Part shown: piece by piece, positions 1 to 6,465 of the stretch
Numbering within the stretch: position 1 is the first letter of the stretch
How the letters are laid out: each line of letters opens with the position of its first letter
Assembly (NCBI GenBank): GCA_041493035.1
Contig: JBGPYB010000147.1
Location: 1 to 11,627 of the forward strand
Origin: JBGPYB01 sp041493035
GTDB taxonomy: Bacteria > Acidobacteriota > Vicinamibacteria > Fen-336
DNA length: 11,627 nt
Reading direction: 5' to 3'
The notes under the pieces: model-generated
The model's input: only the letters and a program-made list of their open reading frames with translations
Database searches by the model: none
Told to the model about the DNA's origin: nothing
Made by a program: the position numbers and the translations under genes

Positions 1-905
1 ACCTCCGCCAGAGGCGCCCCGGCCTGGGGGGCGCGGTCCTGAAGCTGGACGACAGCTTTTCGGGGGAGGGCAACGCGGTCTTCCGGTTCCCAGACCGCTG
101 CACTCGATCGGGCATCCGCCAGGCCCTCGGTTCCCTCGAGCTCTCGGTCGCGGCCGAGACGGTCTCGAGCTACCTCGACCGGTTCGAGCGCATGGGCGGC
201 GTCGTCGAGGAGTACCTGACGGCCTCGGAGGTCACGTCGCCCAGCGTCCAACTGCGCGTGAACGCCCACGGCGCACCGCACATCAGCTCGACCCACGAGC
301 AGATCCTTGGTGGTCGCACAGGGCAGGTGTACCTCGGATGCCGGTTCCCTGCCCGCGACGAGTACCGCAATGCGTTGCATGAAGCGGGGCTGCGCATCGG
401 ACAGGTCTTGGCCGGGAAGGGGGTGGTCAGCCGACTATCGGTGGACTTCCTCGCGAGGCGGTTGAGCCCCGAGTCGCCCTGGGACCTGAAGGCGCTCGAG
501 ATCAACCTGCGCATGGGTGGCACGACCCATCCGATGTTGGCCCTTCGCTTCTTGACCGGCGGCGCCCTCGACCTGGACACCGGCCTCTTCCGCGCGCCGA
601 GCGGCCACACGAAGTACTACACCGCCAGCGACAACCTCCTGTCGGAGGCCTACGTGGGGCTCCTGCCCGAGGACCTCATCGACATCCTCACGATCAACAA
701 GCTGGCCTTCAACCATAGCTCCGAGACCGGCGTGCTCTTCCACATGATCGGGGCGATCTCCCAGTACGGGAGGGTGGGGCTGATCGCGATTGGGAACAGC
801 GCGTCGGAGGCCGAGCAACTCTATGCGCGCACGGCCGAGATCTTGGACGACGAGACGCGCTACGGCCGTATCGCGTCGACTGCGGCGTGCGCTGGTCTCG
901 AATGA
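1..905 (+). CDS. PGM1-like ATP-grasp peptide ligase, 5'-truncated by the window edge
   Basis: The reading frame is open from the left edge (first full codon at 3) to the TGA at 903-905, so about 300 C-terminal residues are visible and the start lies outside. Visible ATP-grasp signs are the glycine-rich loop KLDDSFSGEGNAVF near the beginning, STHEQILGG in the middle, and EINLRMGGTTHP around visible residue 166, which matches the metal-binding E-x-N strand of ATP-grasp folds. The C-terminal part (KYYTASDNL, GLLPEDLIDILT, TGVLFHMIGAISQYGRVG) resembles the C-terminal domain of proteins annotated as PGM1-related peptide ligases, named after the pheganomycin enzyme that joins an amino acid derivative to a peptide. 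The substrate here cannot be told. The stop overlaps the start of the GGDEF gene, implying co-translation. An ATG at 192 is internal to the frame and is not the real start. Family call fairly sure; substrate unknown. Confidence 0.82.
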   Translation, partial: LRQRRPGLGGAVLKLDDSFSGEGNAVFRFPDRCTRSGIRQALGSLELSVAAETVSSYLDRFERMGGVVEEYLTASEVTSPSVQLRVNAHGAPHISSTHEQILGGRTGQVYLGCRFPARDEYRNALHEAGLRIGQVLAGKGVVSRLSVDFLARRLSPESPWDLKALEINLRMGGTTHPMLALRFLTGGALDLDTGLFRAPSGHTKYYTASDNLLSEAYVGLLPEDLIDILTINKLAFNHSSETGVLFHMIGAISQYGRVGLIAIGNSASEAEQLYARTAEILDDETRYGRIASTAACAGLE

Positions 906-1615
906 TGGCGACGAAGCGGCGAAGTTATGCGGCCCTGGGTGGGTTCCTCGCGCTGGGCGCCCCCCTGGGCCTCCTGGCACTTCGGGCGACGAGTGCGCGA
1001 GAGGTCTCTCCCGGGTGGCTCGCCCATGAGGTCGTGGCCGACGCCGCGACCTATCTGTACATCGGAGTGTCGACGATCCTGGCGTTCTCGCTCTTCGGAA
1101 GCGTTCTGGGCCGGCAGGCCGATCGGCTGCAGGAGCTGGCGCGGACCGACACTCTCACGGGGCTCTTGAATCGACGGGCTTTGGAGGACCGTTTCGACGA
1201 GGAGTTCGCGCGGGCAGTGCGCCATCGCCTGCCGCTCTCAGTGCTCCTGGTCGACGTGGACAAGCTCAAGGAGTTGAACGACCGCGCAGGGCATCGGGCC
1301 GGGGACCTGGCGCTCCAGGAGACGGCGTCGGCGCTCCGGCGTGGCTCGCGGATCGACGACGTCTGCGCCCGCTGGGGCGGCGACGAGTTCGTCGTCCTGG
1401 CGCCAGGCACCGGCCGGAACGAGGCCCTCCGGCTGGCCGAGAGGATGCGGCCCGCCGCGGGCTCGAATCGCCCGGACGGGCTGACGGTGTCCATCGGCGT
1501 GGCGACCCTGGACCCAGGAAATCCCCAGAGCAGTCCCCACGCGCTCATGTTCGACGCCGACGCCGCCCTTTACGAGGCCAAAGCGCTCGGGCGGGACAGG
1601 GCCGTAGCCCGCTAG
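902..1615 (+). CDS. Membrane-anchored GGDEF diguanylate cyclase
   Basis: 237 aa. The protein should make cyclic di-GMP from two GTP at the cytoplasmic face of the membrane. Two hydrophobic segments (about residues 9-30 and 48-70) form a short membrane anchor, with no recognisable sensor domain. The GGDEF domain begins at the typical DTLTGLLNRRAL and runs to the end (SIGVA, then DADAALYEAKALGRDR). The active-site GGDEF is intact at residues 159-163. An RxxD inhibitory site (RIDD, 150-153) lies exactly five residues upstream, so product inhibition is expected. I chose the ATG at 902 because it forms an ATGA overlap with the stop of the upstream ATP-grasp gene. The next codon (905) is also ATG, and an in-frame ATG at 887 would give five extra residues. 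No strong ribosome-binding site is visible, which fits translational coupling. The gene converges with the Crp/Fnr gene 25 bp away. Confidence 0.93.
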   Translation: MMATKRRSYAALGGFLALGAPLGLLALRATSAREVSPGWLAHEVVADAATYLYIGVSTILAFSLFGSVLGRQADRLQELARTDTLTGLLNRRALEDRFDEEFARAVRHRLPLSVLLVDVDKLKELNDRAGHRAGDLALQETASALRRGSRIDDVCARWGGDEFVVLAPGTGRNEALRLAERMRPAAGSNRPDGLTVSIGVATLDPGNPQSSPHALMFDADAALYEAKALGRDRAVAR

Positions 1616-1620
1616 TCCCC
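1593..1620 (-). terminator. Possible hairpin at the convergent gene ends (UACG tetraloop on the minus strand)
   Basis: Read on the minus strand, downstream of the Crp/Fnr stop, the segment can fold as GGGAC, a 4-nt bulge, GGGC, loop UACG, GCCC, one A/U mismatch and GTCCC. C(UACG)G is a known extra-stable UNCG-type tetraloop. There is no T-run after it on either strand, so it is not a textbook intrinsic terminator. It could block transcription or protect a transcript end. It overlaps the last codons of the GGDEF gene, so coding constraint may explain part of it. Confidence 0.3.
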
Positions 1621-1640
1621 GTTCAGGAGTTCACGGACAT

Positions 1641-2330
1641 CTACGCCAGGGCGAGCTTCTGGAGGGCCGGTCGGTCGACGAGCACAAAGCCCTCCTTCTC
1701 GGTGCGGACGGTCCCTTCCTTGCCCCAGCGGCTCATGATGCGGATGCAGGTCTCGATCGTCGTGCCGGTCAGGTCCGCGAGGTCCTGGCGGCTCAGCACC
1801 ATGGGAATGAACGTCCCCTCGGGTCCGGGGCGCCCCACCTTGTCGGCCAGCTTCAAGAAGAGGTGGGCGAAACGGGTCTCGACGCGACCGCCCGCCACTT
1901 CGGGGATGCGCTTCGTCAGCTCGACGATGCGTTGGGTCAGCCCGAGGATGAAGCCCCTGACGAGTGTGGGGTGGCGCTCGAGGAGCCCCAAGAACGGCGC
2001 CCGGCGCACGAGCAGGCAGGAGGCCGCCTCGATCGCGATCCCCGTCGCGGGATAGGGGCGCCCCTCGTATGCGACGACGGCGCCTATCGGATCGCCCGGG
2101 CCGAAGATCTCGAGGATCACTTCCTTGCCTGATGGAAGAGACTTGACGACCTTCGCGCGTCCCGACAGGATCGTGAAGAGAAAGTCGGAGGCGTCTCCTT
2201 CGGCGAACAGGGCCTCGCCCTTGCCGTAGGAGCGGACCACCGAGACCTCAGCGAGGCGCGCTCGGTCGTCCGGGGAAAGGGCCCGGAAGAGGGCGACAGC
2301 GCGGAGCGCGTCGTCAATGGGGGATCCCAC
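1641..2330 (-). CDS. Crp/Fnr-family transcriptional regulator (Fnr/Dnr-like, no N-terminal cysteines)
   Basis: 229 aa, the usual length for the family. An N-terminal cyclic-nucleotide-binding-type beta-barrel (about 10-120; GKGEALFAEGD, LSGRAKVVKSLPSGKEVIL) leads into a long dimerisation helix (about 121-148) and a C-terminal winged helix (LSRQDLADLTGTT at 179-191, then the recognition helix). ETCIR at 193-197 keeps the Glu and Arg that read the TGA core of Crp/Fnr sites. The N-terminal cysteine cluster that binds [4Fe-4S] in FNR is absent; the only cysteines are C105 and C195. Next to nos genes this points to an NO-sensing Dnr/Nnr-type activator, but the ligand is not readable from sequence. 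The start is a GTG at 2330, since no ATG is available, with a poor ribosome-binding site. The gene begins 9 bp after the stop of the membrane-protein fragment, so it is probably last in that operon. A likely target is the palindrome at 4984-5001. Confidence 0.9.
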   Translation of the reverse strand: MGSPIDDALRAVALFRALSPDDRARLAEVSVVRSYGKGEALFAEGDASDFLFTILSGRAKVVKSLPSGKEVILEIFGPGDPIGAVVAYEGRPYPATGIAIEAASCLLVRRAPFLGLLERHPTLVRGFILGLTQRIVELTKRIPEVAGGRVETRFAHLFLKLADKVGRPGPEGTFIPMVLSRQDLADLTGTTIETCIRIMSRWGKEGTVRTEKEGFVLVDRPALQKLALA

Positions 2331-2339
2331 CCCGGGATC

Positions 2340-2720
2340 TTACTTCGGCGGCGGTGTCCAGAGGCTGGAGCGGCGCCAGAGCCGCGTCAGGACCAGGGCC
2401 GCGTTCGCGAATCCGGCGCACACGGCGACGAGGAGCGCGAGGGCGCCCGACGAGACGAGCGCGATGCGGTCGGAAGCGAGGCCGAGCGCCAGCAAAGGAA
2501 CGCCGGCCGTCCAGAGAGCGAAGGCGGTGCCCTGAAGGGGCCGGACGGGCGCTCCATGGAGCGCCGGCGGCAACTCGGCGTACGCGCGGTCCGAGAAGCC
2601 CCAGAGCCAGGCGAAGAGGGGCAGAACTCGCCCGAAAACGCCCACGATGATCTGTGAGAGGAAGCCGACGAGGCCAAGGACGCCGTACGCGAGGGCGAGG
2701 GCGAGCGTCGTTTGCGAGCG
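2340..2720 (-). pseudogene. C-terminal part of the NnrS/haem-copper-oxidase-I-like membrane protein, cut off by in-frame stops
   Basis: This stretch is in the same reading frame as the larger fragment at 2736-3668 and continues it: after the TAG at 2721-2723 the frame reads RSQTTLALALAYGVLGLV and runs on to PPPK and the TAA at 2340-2342. It holds about three or four hydrophobic segments (YGVLGLVGFLSQIIVGV, then LQGTAFALWTAGVPLLALGLA, then ALALLVAVCAGFANAAL). A GTG at 2645 could start a separate 101-residue protein but would discard the first helix, and I see no ribosome-binding site for it. G/C remains frequent at third codon positions across the break, so this frame was or is coding. Read as the remainder of a roughly 442-codon gene. 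Alternatives are readthrough, a genuine split protein, or a sequence error. Confidence 0.72.
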
Positions 2721-2735
2721 CTAGGAGAAGGCGAG

Positions 2736-3668
2736 TTATAAACCCAAGGCGCACGCCGCGATGAGGCAAGCCAACGCCTGAATCGCATGGGCGACACTCC
2801 AATCGGGGCGGCGCAACTCGGTGGGCGCGGGCCTTCGATTGCGGAGCATCCAGACGACGCGCGAGAGGAAGGTACCGATCCCTGCGACGGTGAGCGCCCC
2901 GGAGACGGCGAGACCACGACCACCGTGGAAGAAGCCCCAGAAGAGGCCCAGGGCGCCGCCCTCGAGCAGCAGGGCGCTCGCATAGACTGACGGGCCGAGG
3001 GGCATTGCCGCAGGCAAGATCATGGGCAGGATGCGGTAGCCGGCGCCCATCACCATCATCGTCCCCCAGCCGAGAGCCGCCAGGTGGGCGTGCGCGAAGA
3101 CCGCATCGAGGTGGTTGACGGTCAGGATGGGCGAGACCTTGTCCACGGCGACAAGCACACCGAGAGCTGCCGCGACGATCACGTTCATGAAAGCCAGTGC
3201 CATGGGCAGGCGCGCTTCGAAGGGAACGGGAGCTTCGATGAGGCCGTTGAGCGCGCGCACCGCGACGTAGCTCATCGCGCACGCCACGAGCCCTGCCGCC
3301 CACGCCATCCCCGAGGGGATGTCCATCCAGAAGTGACTGACCATGCCGACCACACCTACGGCGAACCCCGCGAACGCCACGTAGTCGGCGGGTCGCGCGG
3401 GCAGGGGCATACGGAAGGCCAGGGGCCCGACCACGTAGATGGCGCCGAGGATCGAGGCGCTGATCCAGCCGAGGGTGACGAGGTGCACGACGGCGAGCAT
3501 TCGAGGGTGGTAGAAGAAGCCTGCCAGGCTTCTCGGCTGGAAGGCAAGCTCCGCAAAGGCCGCGGCGAGGCAGAGGTGGGCGAACGTGAAGTAGAGGAGC
3601 GGGACCCACCGCGCCGGCATGGTCGCGGCGACGGAAGGTCCGACCGCGGATGGGGCGGGCAGGTTCAC
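2736..3668 (-). CDS. Polytopic NnrS/haem-copper-oxidase-I-like membrane protein, N-terminal 310 residues before a premature stop
   Basis: 310 aa with about eight hydrophobic segments. Conserved-looking histidine stretches are FFYHPRMLAVVHLVTLGW (H54, H62), SHFWMDIPSG (H112) and NHLDAVFAHAHLAALGW (H186, H193, H195). The last resembles haem-ligand helices of haem-copper oxidase subunit I/NorB, and the overall look is that of the NnrS-like or CcoN-like proteins found near nitrogen-oxide genes. The role is probably haem- or metal-linked and tied to NO stress, but this is inferred from resemblance. The frame stops at a TAA (2736-2738), but four codons and a TAG later the same frame continues into the missing C-terminus. 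The codons just before the break (GGT TTA) are unusually AT-rich for this DNA. I give the GTG at 3668, 19 bp after the radical SAM stop; an ATG at 3620 starting MPARWVPLLY is an equally good start. Neither has a clear ribosome-binding site. Confidence 0.78.
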   Translation of the reverse strand: MNLPAPSAVGPSVAATMPARWVPLLYFTFAHLCLAAAFAELAFQPRSLAGFFYHPRMLAVVHLVTLGWISASILGAIYVVGPLAFRMPLPARPADYVAFAGFAVGVVGMVSHFWMDIPSGMAWAAGLVACAMSYVAVRALNGLIEAPVPFEARLPMALAFMNVIVAAALGVLVAVDKVSPILTVNHLDAVFAHAHLAALGWGTMMVMGAGYRILPMILPAAMPLGPSVYASALLLEGGALGLFWGFFHGGRGLAVSGALTVAGIGTFLSRVVWMLRNRRPAPTELRRPDWSVAHAIQALACLIAACALGL

Positions 3669-3687
3669 CGGCGCCCGCGCGGCGCCC

Positions 3688-4914
3688 TCAGGGGGCTGCT
3701 GCCTCGAGCCGCCGCTCGAACCGGTGGCGAAACACCTTGGACATGGCCTTCAGTTTCAGGGTCTGGAGCGGGAACCGACGTGGGCTCAGGCTGCGACATT
3801 CGTCGGGGAGCAGCACGAGACTCACGTGGATGTTGGGCGCAATGCCGATCGGGAGGCCCTTCTCCATGCAGGCCTCGTAGAGCCGCCGAAAGATCGGGAC
3901 CATGTCTTCCGTCCTGGGCGGCGCGGAGCTCTCCATGTCGGTGCCGACCAGCGGTCGGAAGACGCACACGGTGGGCACTGCGCCCACCGACGTGATCCAG
4001 TCGATGGCCTTGATGGTCGATTCCGGAGGCTCGAGGCCGGCGATGATCTCTCCGTTGGTGACCCACGGCTCGCCCTTCGGCCCCCTCTTCCCGAGCTGCG
4101 CGCAATAGCGCACGGCCTCGAGGTAGTAGTCGAGGCTGTACTCGGCGTGCTTGCCGGGGCAGATGTCCTTGAAGATCTCGCGGTCGAAGATCTCGAAGCA
4201 GAACGACACGCGGTTCAGGCCCATCTCCCGAAGCGCGTCGTAGCGCTTCAGGTCGCGATGTGGGGGAGTCTGGAAGCCGACGAGAAGCCCCAGCTCCTTC
4301 TTTATGCGGACGAGGTAGGGTTCGAGGATGTCCAGGTAGGTGTCGCCGTCGTAGTGGCCGGTGTTGAAGTCGACGTACGTGATCCCCGACTCGTCGCGAG
4401 CGCGGCGGACGACCTCCATGACTTCGTTCACCGACTTCTCGTCGGAGTCGTCCACGCCGAGGTTGAGCCCCACCGAGCAGAACTTGCAGTTGCTCTTTTC
4501 CGGCTTGGCCGTCCAGTACTCGCAGACCTTGGCCTGGTAGATCCCGAGGTACGTCCCCTGGAGCGTCCCGATGCGCGTCATGGGCTTGCCCGTGGACGTG
4601 TTCGCGTCGTACCACTCCGGTCTCGGTGACAGCTGGACAGGCGCCACGTGTGCCCCATCATGACGGAGGACGTATTGGCCGTTCAGTCGGCAAATGTCGT
4701 AAGGCGACGCCGTCGCAAATGGCTCCGACACCGGGACGTTGGTCCAGAGACCACCGGGCAGGATCAGCTCCAGGCCGCTGCCGAGGCCGGCGCGAGTGCG
4801 CAGGATCTTGCGGCCACCATCGGCCTCGATGAAGCAGGACTGGTCGAGGCGCGCCCCTTTGCAGTAGAGGTCCAGCTTGAGGAACGCGGGGTTCGTGCGG
4901 AGCGCGGCGTTCAC
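3688..4914 (-). CDS. Radical SAM enzyme of unknown function with an expanded CX11CX2C cluster motif
   Basis: 408 aa. I recognise a radical SAM barrel but not a named family. The cluster-binding cysteines appear to be C131, C143 and C146 (KVCEYWTAKPEK, then CKFC), giving CX11CX2C in place of the standard CX3CX2C. They follow a long N-terminal domain (1-120) of unknown role. Downstream features typical of the barrel are GITYVDFNTGHYDGDTYLDIL (178-197), LVGFQTPPHRDL (211-222), LNRVSFCFEIFDREIF (233-248) and ITSVGAVPTVCVFRPL (307-322). Further cysteines at 239, 252, 271, 317, 349 and 373 could serve an auxiliary centre, but no SPASM pattern is clear. The start is a GTG at 4914; a stop lies in frame at 4957-4959 and no in-frame ATG comes between. 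It is the first gene after the putative operator/promoter at 4952-5001 and likely heads an operon with the membrane protein and the regulator. Confidence 0.8.
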   Translation of the reverse strand: MNAALRTNPAFLKLDLYCKGARLDQSCFIEADGGRKILRTRAGLGSGLELILPGGLWTNVPVSEPFATASPYDICRLNGQYVLRHDGAHVAPVQLSPRPEWYDANTSTGKPMTRIGTLQGTYLGIYQAKVCEYWTAKPEKSNCKFCSVGLNLGVDDSDEKSVNEVMEVVRRARDESGITYVDFNTGHYDGDTYLDILEPYLVRIKKELGLLVGFQTPPHRDLKRYDALREMGLNRVSFCFEIFDREIFKDICPGKHAEYSLDYYLEAVRYCAQLGKRGPKGEPWVTNGEIIAGLEPPESTIKAIDWITSVGAVPTVCVFRPLVGTDMESSAPPRTEDMVPIFRRLYEACMEKGLPIGIAPNIHVSLVLLPDECRSLSPRRFPLQTLKLKAMSKVFRHRFERRLEAAAP

Positions 4915-4958
4915 GAGACCACGCGGAGGGGAATCGTTTGGGACGAGATCATGCCTTC

Positions 4959-4964
4959 AGTGTA
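4959..4964 (-). promoter_or_regulatory. Possible -10 element of a class II Crp/Fnr-activated promoter
   Basis: On the minus strand these bases read TACACT, four of six matches to TATAAT. If this is a -10 box, transcription would start near 4952. The centre of the palindrome (4992.5) would then lie at about -40.5 to -41.5, the standard spacing for class II activation by Crp/Fnr proteins. The leader to the GTG at 4914 would be about 38 nt. No good -35 box is seen, as expected for such promoters. Four of six matches alone is weak; the spacing to the palindrome is what raises it. Confidence 0.42.
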
Positions 4965-4983
4965 AGTCCAGTCCTGTCGCCCT

Positions 4984-5001
4984 GTATGACCGCGGTCATA
5001 C
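4984..5001. promoter_or_regulatory. Perfect 18-bp palindrome, candidate Crp/Fnr-family operator
   Basis: GTATGACCGCGGTCATAC is a perfect inverted repeat. Its TGA and TCA cores are six bases apart, the same spacing as in the FNR (TTGAT-N4-ATCAA) and Crp (TGTGA-N6-TCACA) consensus sites. The regulator encoded at 1641-2330 keeps the Glu and Arg that contact this core. The site lies 70 bp upstream of the radical SAM start, in non-coding DNA. No T-run follows on the minus strand, so it is not a terminator for the nitronate monooxygenase gene. That it binds the local regulator is an inference. Confidence 0.62.
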
Positions 5002-5040
5002 GGCTCGAACAGAACGATCCGCCCATGTGAGGTGTGGGTG

Positions 5041-6465
5041 TCAGGCGCTCGTCGGATTCGTCAAGTGCGCCACCACGTCAGCGGCCGAATACGACGTCTT
5101 CCCGCCTTCGAGCAGACGAGCCACGCCGCTCAAGTCGTCCCCCGAGGTCACGATCGGCGGCTCGGGCCCGGCCTTGCGCCGCTGGCCGAGACCGACGGTG
5201 GCCAGCAGGCCGTTGCAGATGCACTTGCGGCCCTGAGTGTCTTCGATGCGGCCACCTTTTCGCAGGTAGTCTTCGATAGGTTCCCCTGGGCAGCGATAGC
5301 CGACGGTCCCGTCGGGACGCCGGTACAGCTCTCGGAGGTACCCGAGGTCGCAAAGCCGCTCCCGCGTCTCGTACACGGCCGGCTCGGACAGCGTTCCTTC
5401 GAGGCGGAGGACCTTGAACGGGAACCCGGTCGGCGAGGCGAACGGATCCGTAAAGACGCGCCCGCCGCCGCTCCGCGCCCTTTCCAGGACGCGCTCCTTC
5501 AGCGCGGGATCGACGCCGGACTCCTTGCAGAACGCGAAGATGGTCCCCACCTGCACGCCCGCCGCGCCCGCCACCCGCGCCTCCCGCACGCGCTCGGGTG
5601 AGGCGAAGGTTCCGCCGAGCCAGAAGGGGAGCCCGAGAGCTCGGAAGCGAGCGAGGTCTACCACGTCGCGTGGCCCATAGACGGGCTCCCCATCCTCGTT
5701 TAGCGCCAAGGGCCCCCGGGGAGGCGCATTGTGCCCTCCGGCGCTCGGCCCCTCGACCACGAAGCCGTCGATCCGCCCTCCATGGCGCGCGAGACTCGCC
5801 GCCAGCGTGGCGGAAGCGACGATCGCGAGAAACCGAGGGCGTTTCAGCGGGGGAGGAAGCTGCGCAAGCACCTCTCGAGGATCGAAGCGAACCTCGAAGC
5901 GATCGGCCTCCGTGGCGCCCGTGACATGGAGAGGTAAGGACACCGTTTCGTGGTTGCAGAGGGCATCGAGCAGGCCGGGGACATCGCGCGGTATGCCGGC
6001 CCCGACGAGGACGTAGTCGACAGCGGCGAGAAGGGCGCCGTAGAGGGTAGCTGGGGTGGGCAACTGGATCTTCTCGAGGAAGTTGATCCCGACCGGGCCG
6101 TCGTGACCCTGCTTGGCCAGGAAGACCTCTACGAAGCCTGCCACGACGGCCAGCTCCTGCCGTCGCTGGGTGGGAGCGGCCGTGTACATGGGGACGCCGG
6201 CGAAGGGCGCAGCGTCGGGCTTGCCGCCCGGGACGAAGAAGGTCCGAAGGACGTGGGCGGTCACTGCCTGGACTGGGAAATGCATCATGGCCCAAAGGAT
6301 CTCGCCGGTGGGGTCGCCGAGCTGGAGCCGGTGCGCCAGTACGACGTCCAGGGCGGTACCCGAGACGACACCCAGCTGGCCGGCGCGTGAAACGGCCCGC
6401 GCCAGGTCCCATCCCGAAACGGCCACGCCCATTCCGCCCTGGATGATGACCGGCGGCGTGCTCAT
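5041..6465 (-). CDS. Nitronate monooxygenase (2-nitropropane dioxygenase-like) FMN protein
   Basis: 474 aa from the ATG at 6465. The family uses FMN and oxygen to oxidise alkyl nitronates, releasing nitrite; related members include enoyl-ACP reductase II (FabK). Visible family marks are the N-terminal IIQGGMGVAVSGWDLA (7-22), GQLGVVSGTAL (29-39), VVEGPSAGGHNAPPRG (236-251) and the FMN phosphate-binding region LGGTFASPERVREARVAGAA (283-302) followed by GVQVGTIFAF. The C-terminal 130 residues extend beyond the minimal barrel and hold CICNG (C415, C417) and C392, a tail seen in a long-form subgroup. The ATG overlaps the stop of the upstream radical SAM gene (ATGA), with a GAGG ribosome-binding site about seven bases upstream, which decides the start. 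A longer in-frame start at 6594 would run through the radical SAM gene and is rejected. The true substrate may not be a nitronate; the nos context only suggests nitrogen chemistry. Confidence 0.88.
   Translation of the reverse strand: MSTPPVIIQGGMGVAVSGWDLARAVSRAGQLGVVSGTALDVVLAHRLQLGDPTGEILWAMMHFPVQAVTAHVLRTFFVPGGKPDAAPFAGVPMYTAAPTQRRQELAVVAGFVEVFLAKQGHDGPVGINFLEKIQLPTPATLYGALLAAVDYVLVGAGIPRDVPGLLDALCNHETVSLPLHVTGATEADRFEVRFDPREVLAQLPPPLKRPRFLAIVASATLAASLARHGGRIDGFVVEGPSAGGHNAPPRGPLALNEDGEPVYGPRDVVDLARFRALGLPFWLGGTFASPERVREARVAGAAGVQVGTIFAFCKESGVDPALKERVLERARSGGGRVFTDPFASPTGFPFKVLRLEGTLSEPAVYETRERLCDLGYLRELYRRPDGTVGYRCPGEPIEDYLRKGGRIEDTQGRKCICNGLLATVGLGQRRKAGPEPPIVTSGDDLSGVARLLEGGKTSYSAADVVAHLTNPTSA

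Larger units (their letters stand above)
4915..5040. other. Intergenic region between two minus-strand genes, with a putative operator and promoter
   Basis: This 126-bp stretch is the only substantial non-coding gap in the minus-strand block. Apart from the palindrome and -10-like element listed separately, I see no hairpin with a T-run and no small gene. It is therefore read as a promoter region for the radical SAM, membrane protein and regulator genes. Confidence 0.6.

Noticed and set aside
1641..2330. Regulator as a true oxygen-sensing FNR or cAMP-binding CRP
   Set aside because: The N-terminal cysteine cluster of FNR is absent, and I see no typical cAMP-contact motif; only the general family and DNA-reading helix are supported.
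2314..3609. 431-codon open frame on the minus strand
   Set aside because: Its product is rich in Arg, Pro and Ala with no domain character and lies over the membrane-protein gene in another frame. It is a GC-rich shadow, though a few codons of it cross the double-stop gap and could matter if there were paired indels.
3084..3995. 303-codon plus-strand open frame rich in His, Asp and Arg
   Set aside because: Antisense of the membrane-protein gene; composition is that of a reversed hydrophobic gene, not of a real histidine-rich protein.
3619..4629. 336-codon plus-strand open frame opposite the radical SAM gene
   Set aside because: No domain; its length follows from the codon bias of the minus-strand gene.
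4984..5001. The palindrome as an intrinsic terminator of the upstream gene
   Set aside because: No T-run follows on the minus strand, it has no loop, and its core spacing fits a protein-binding site better.
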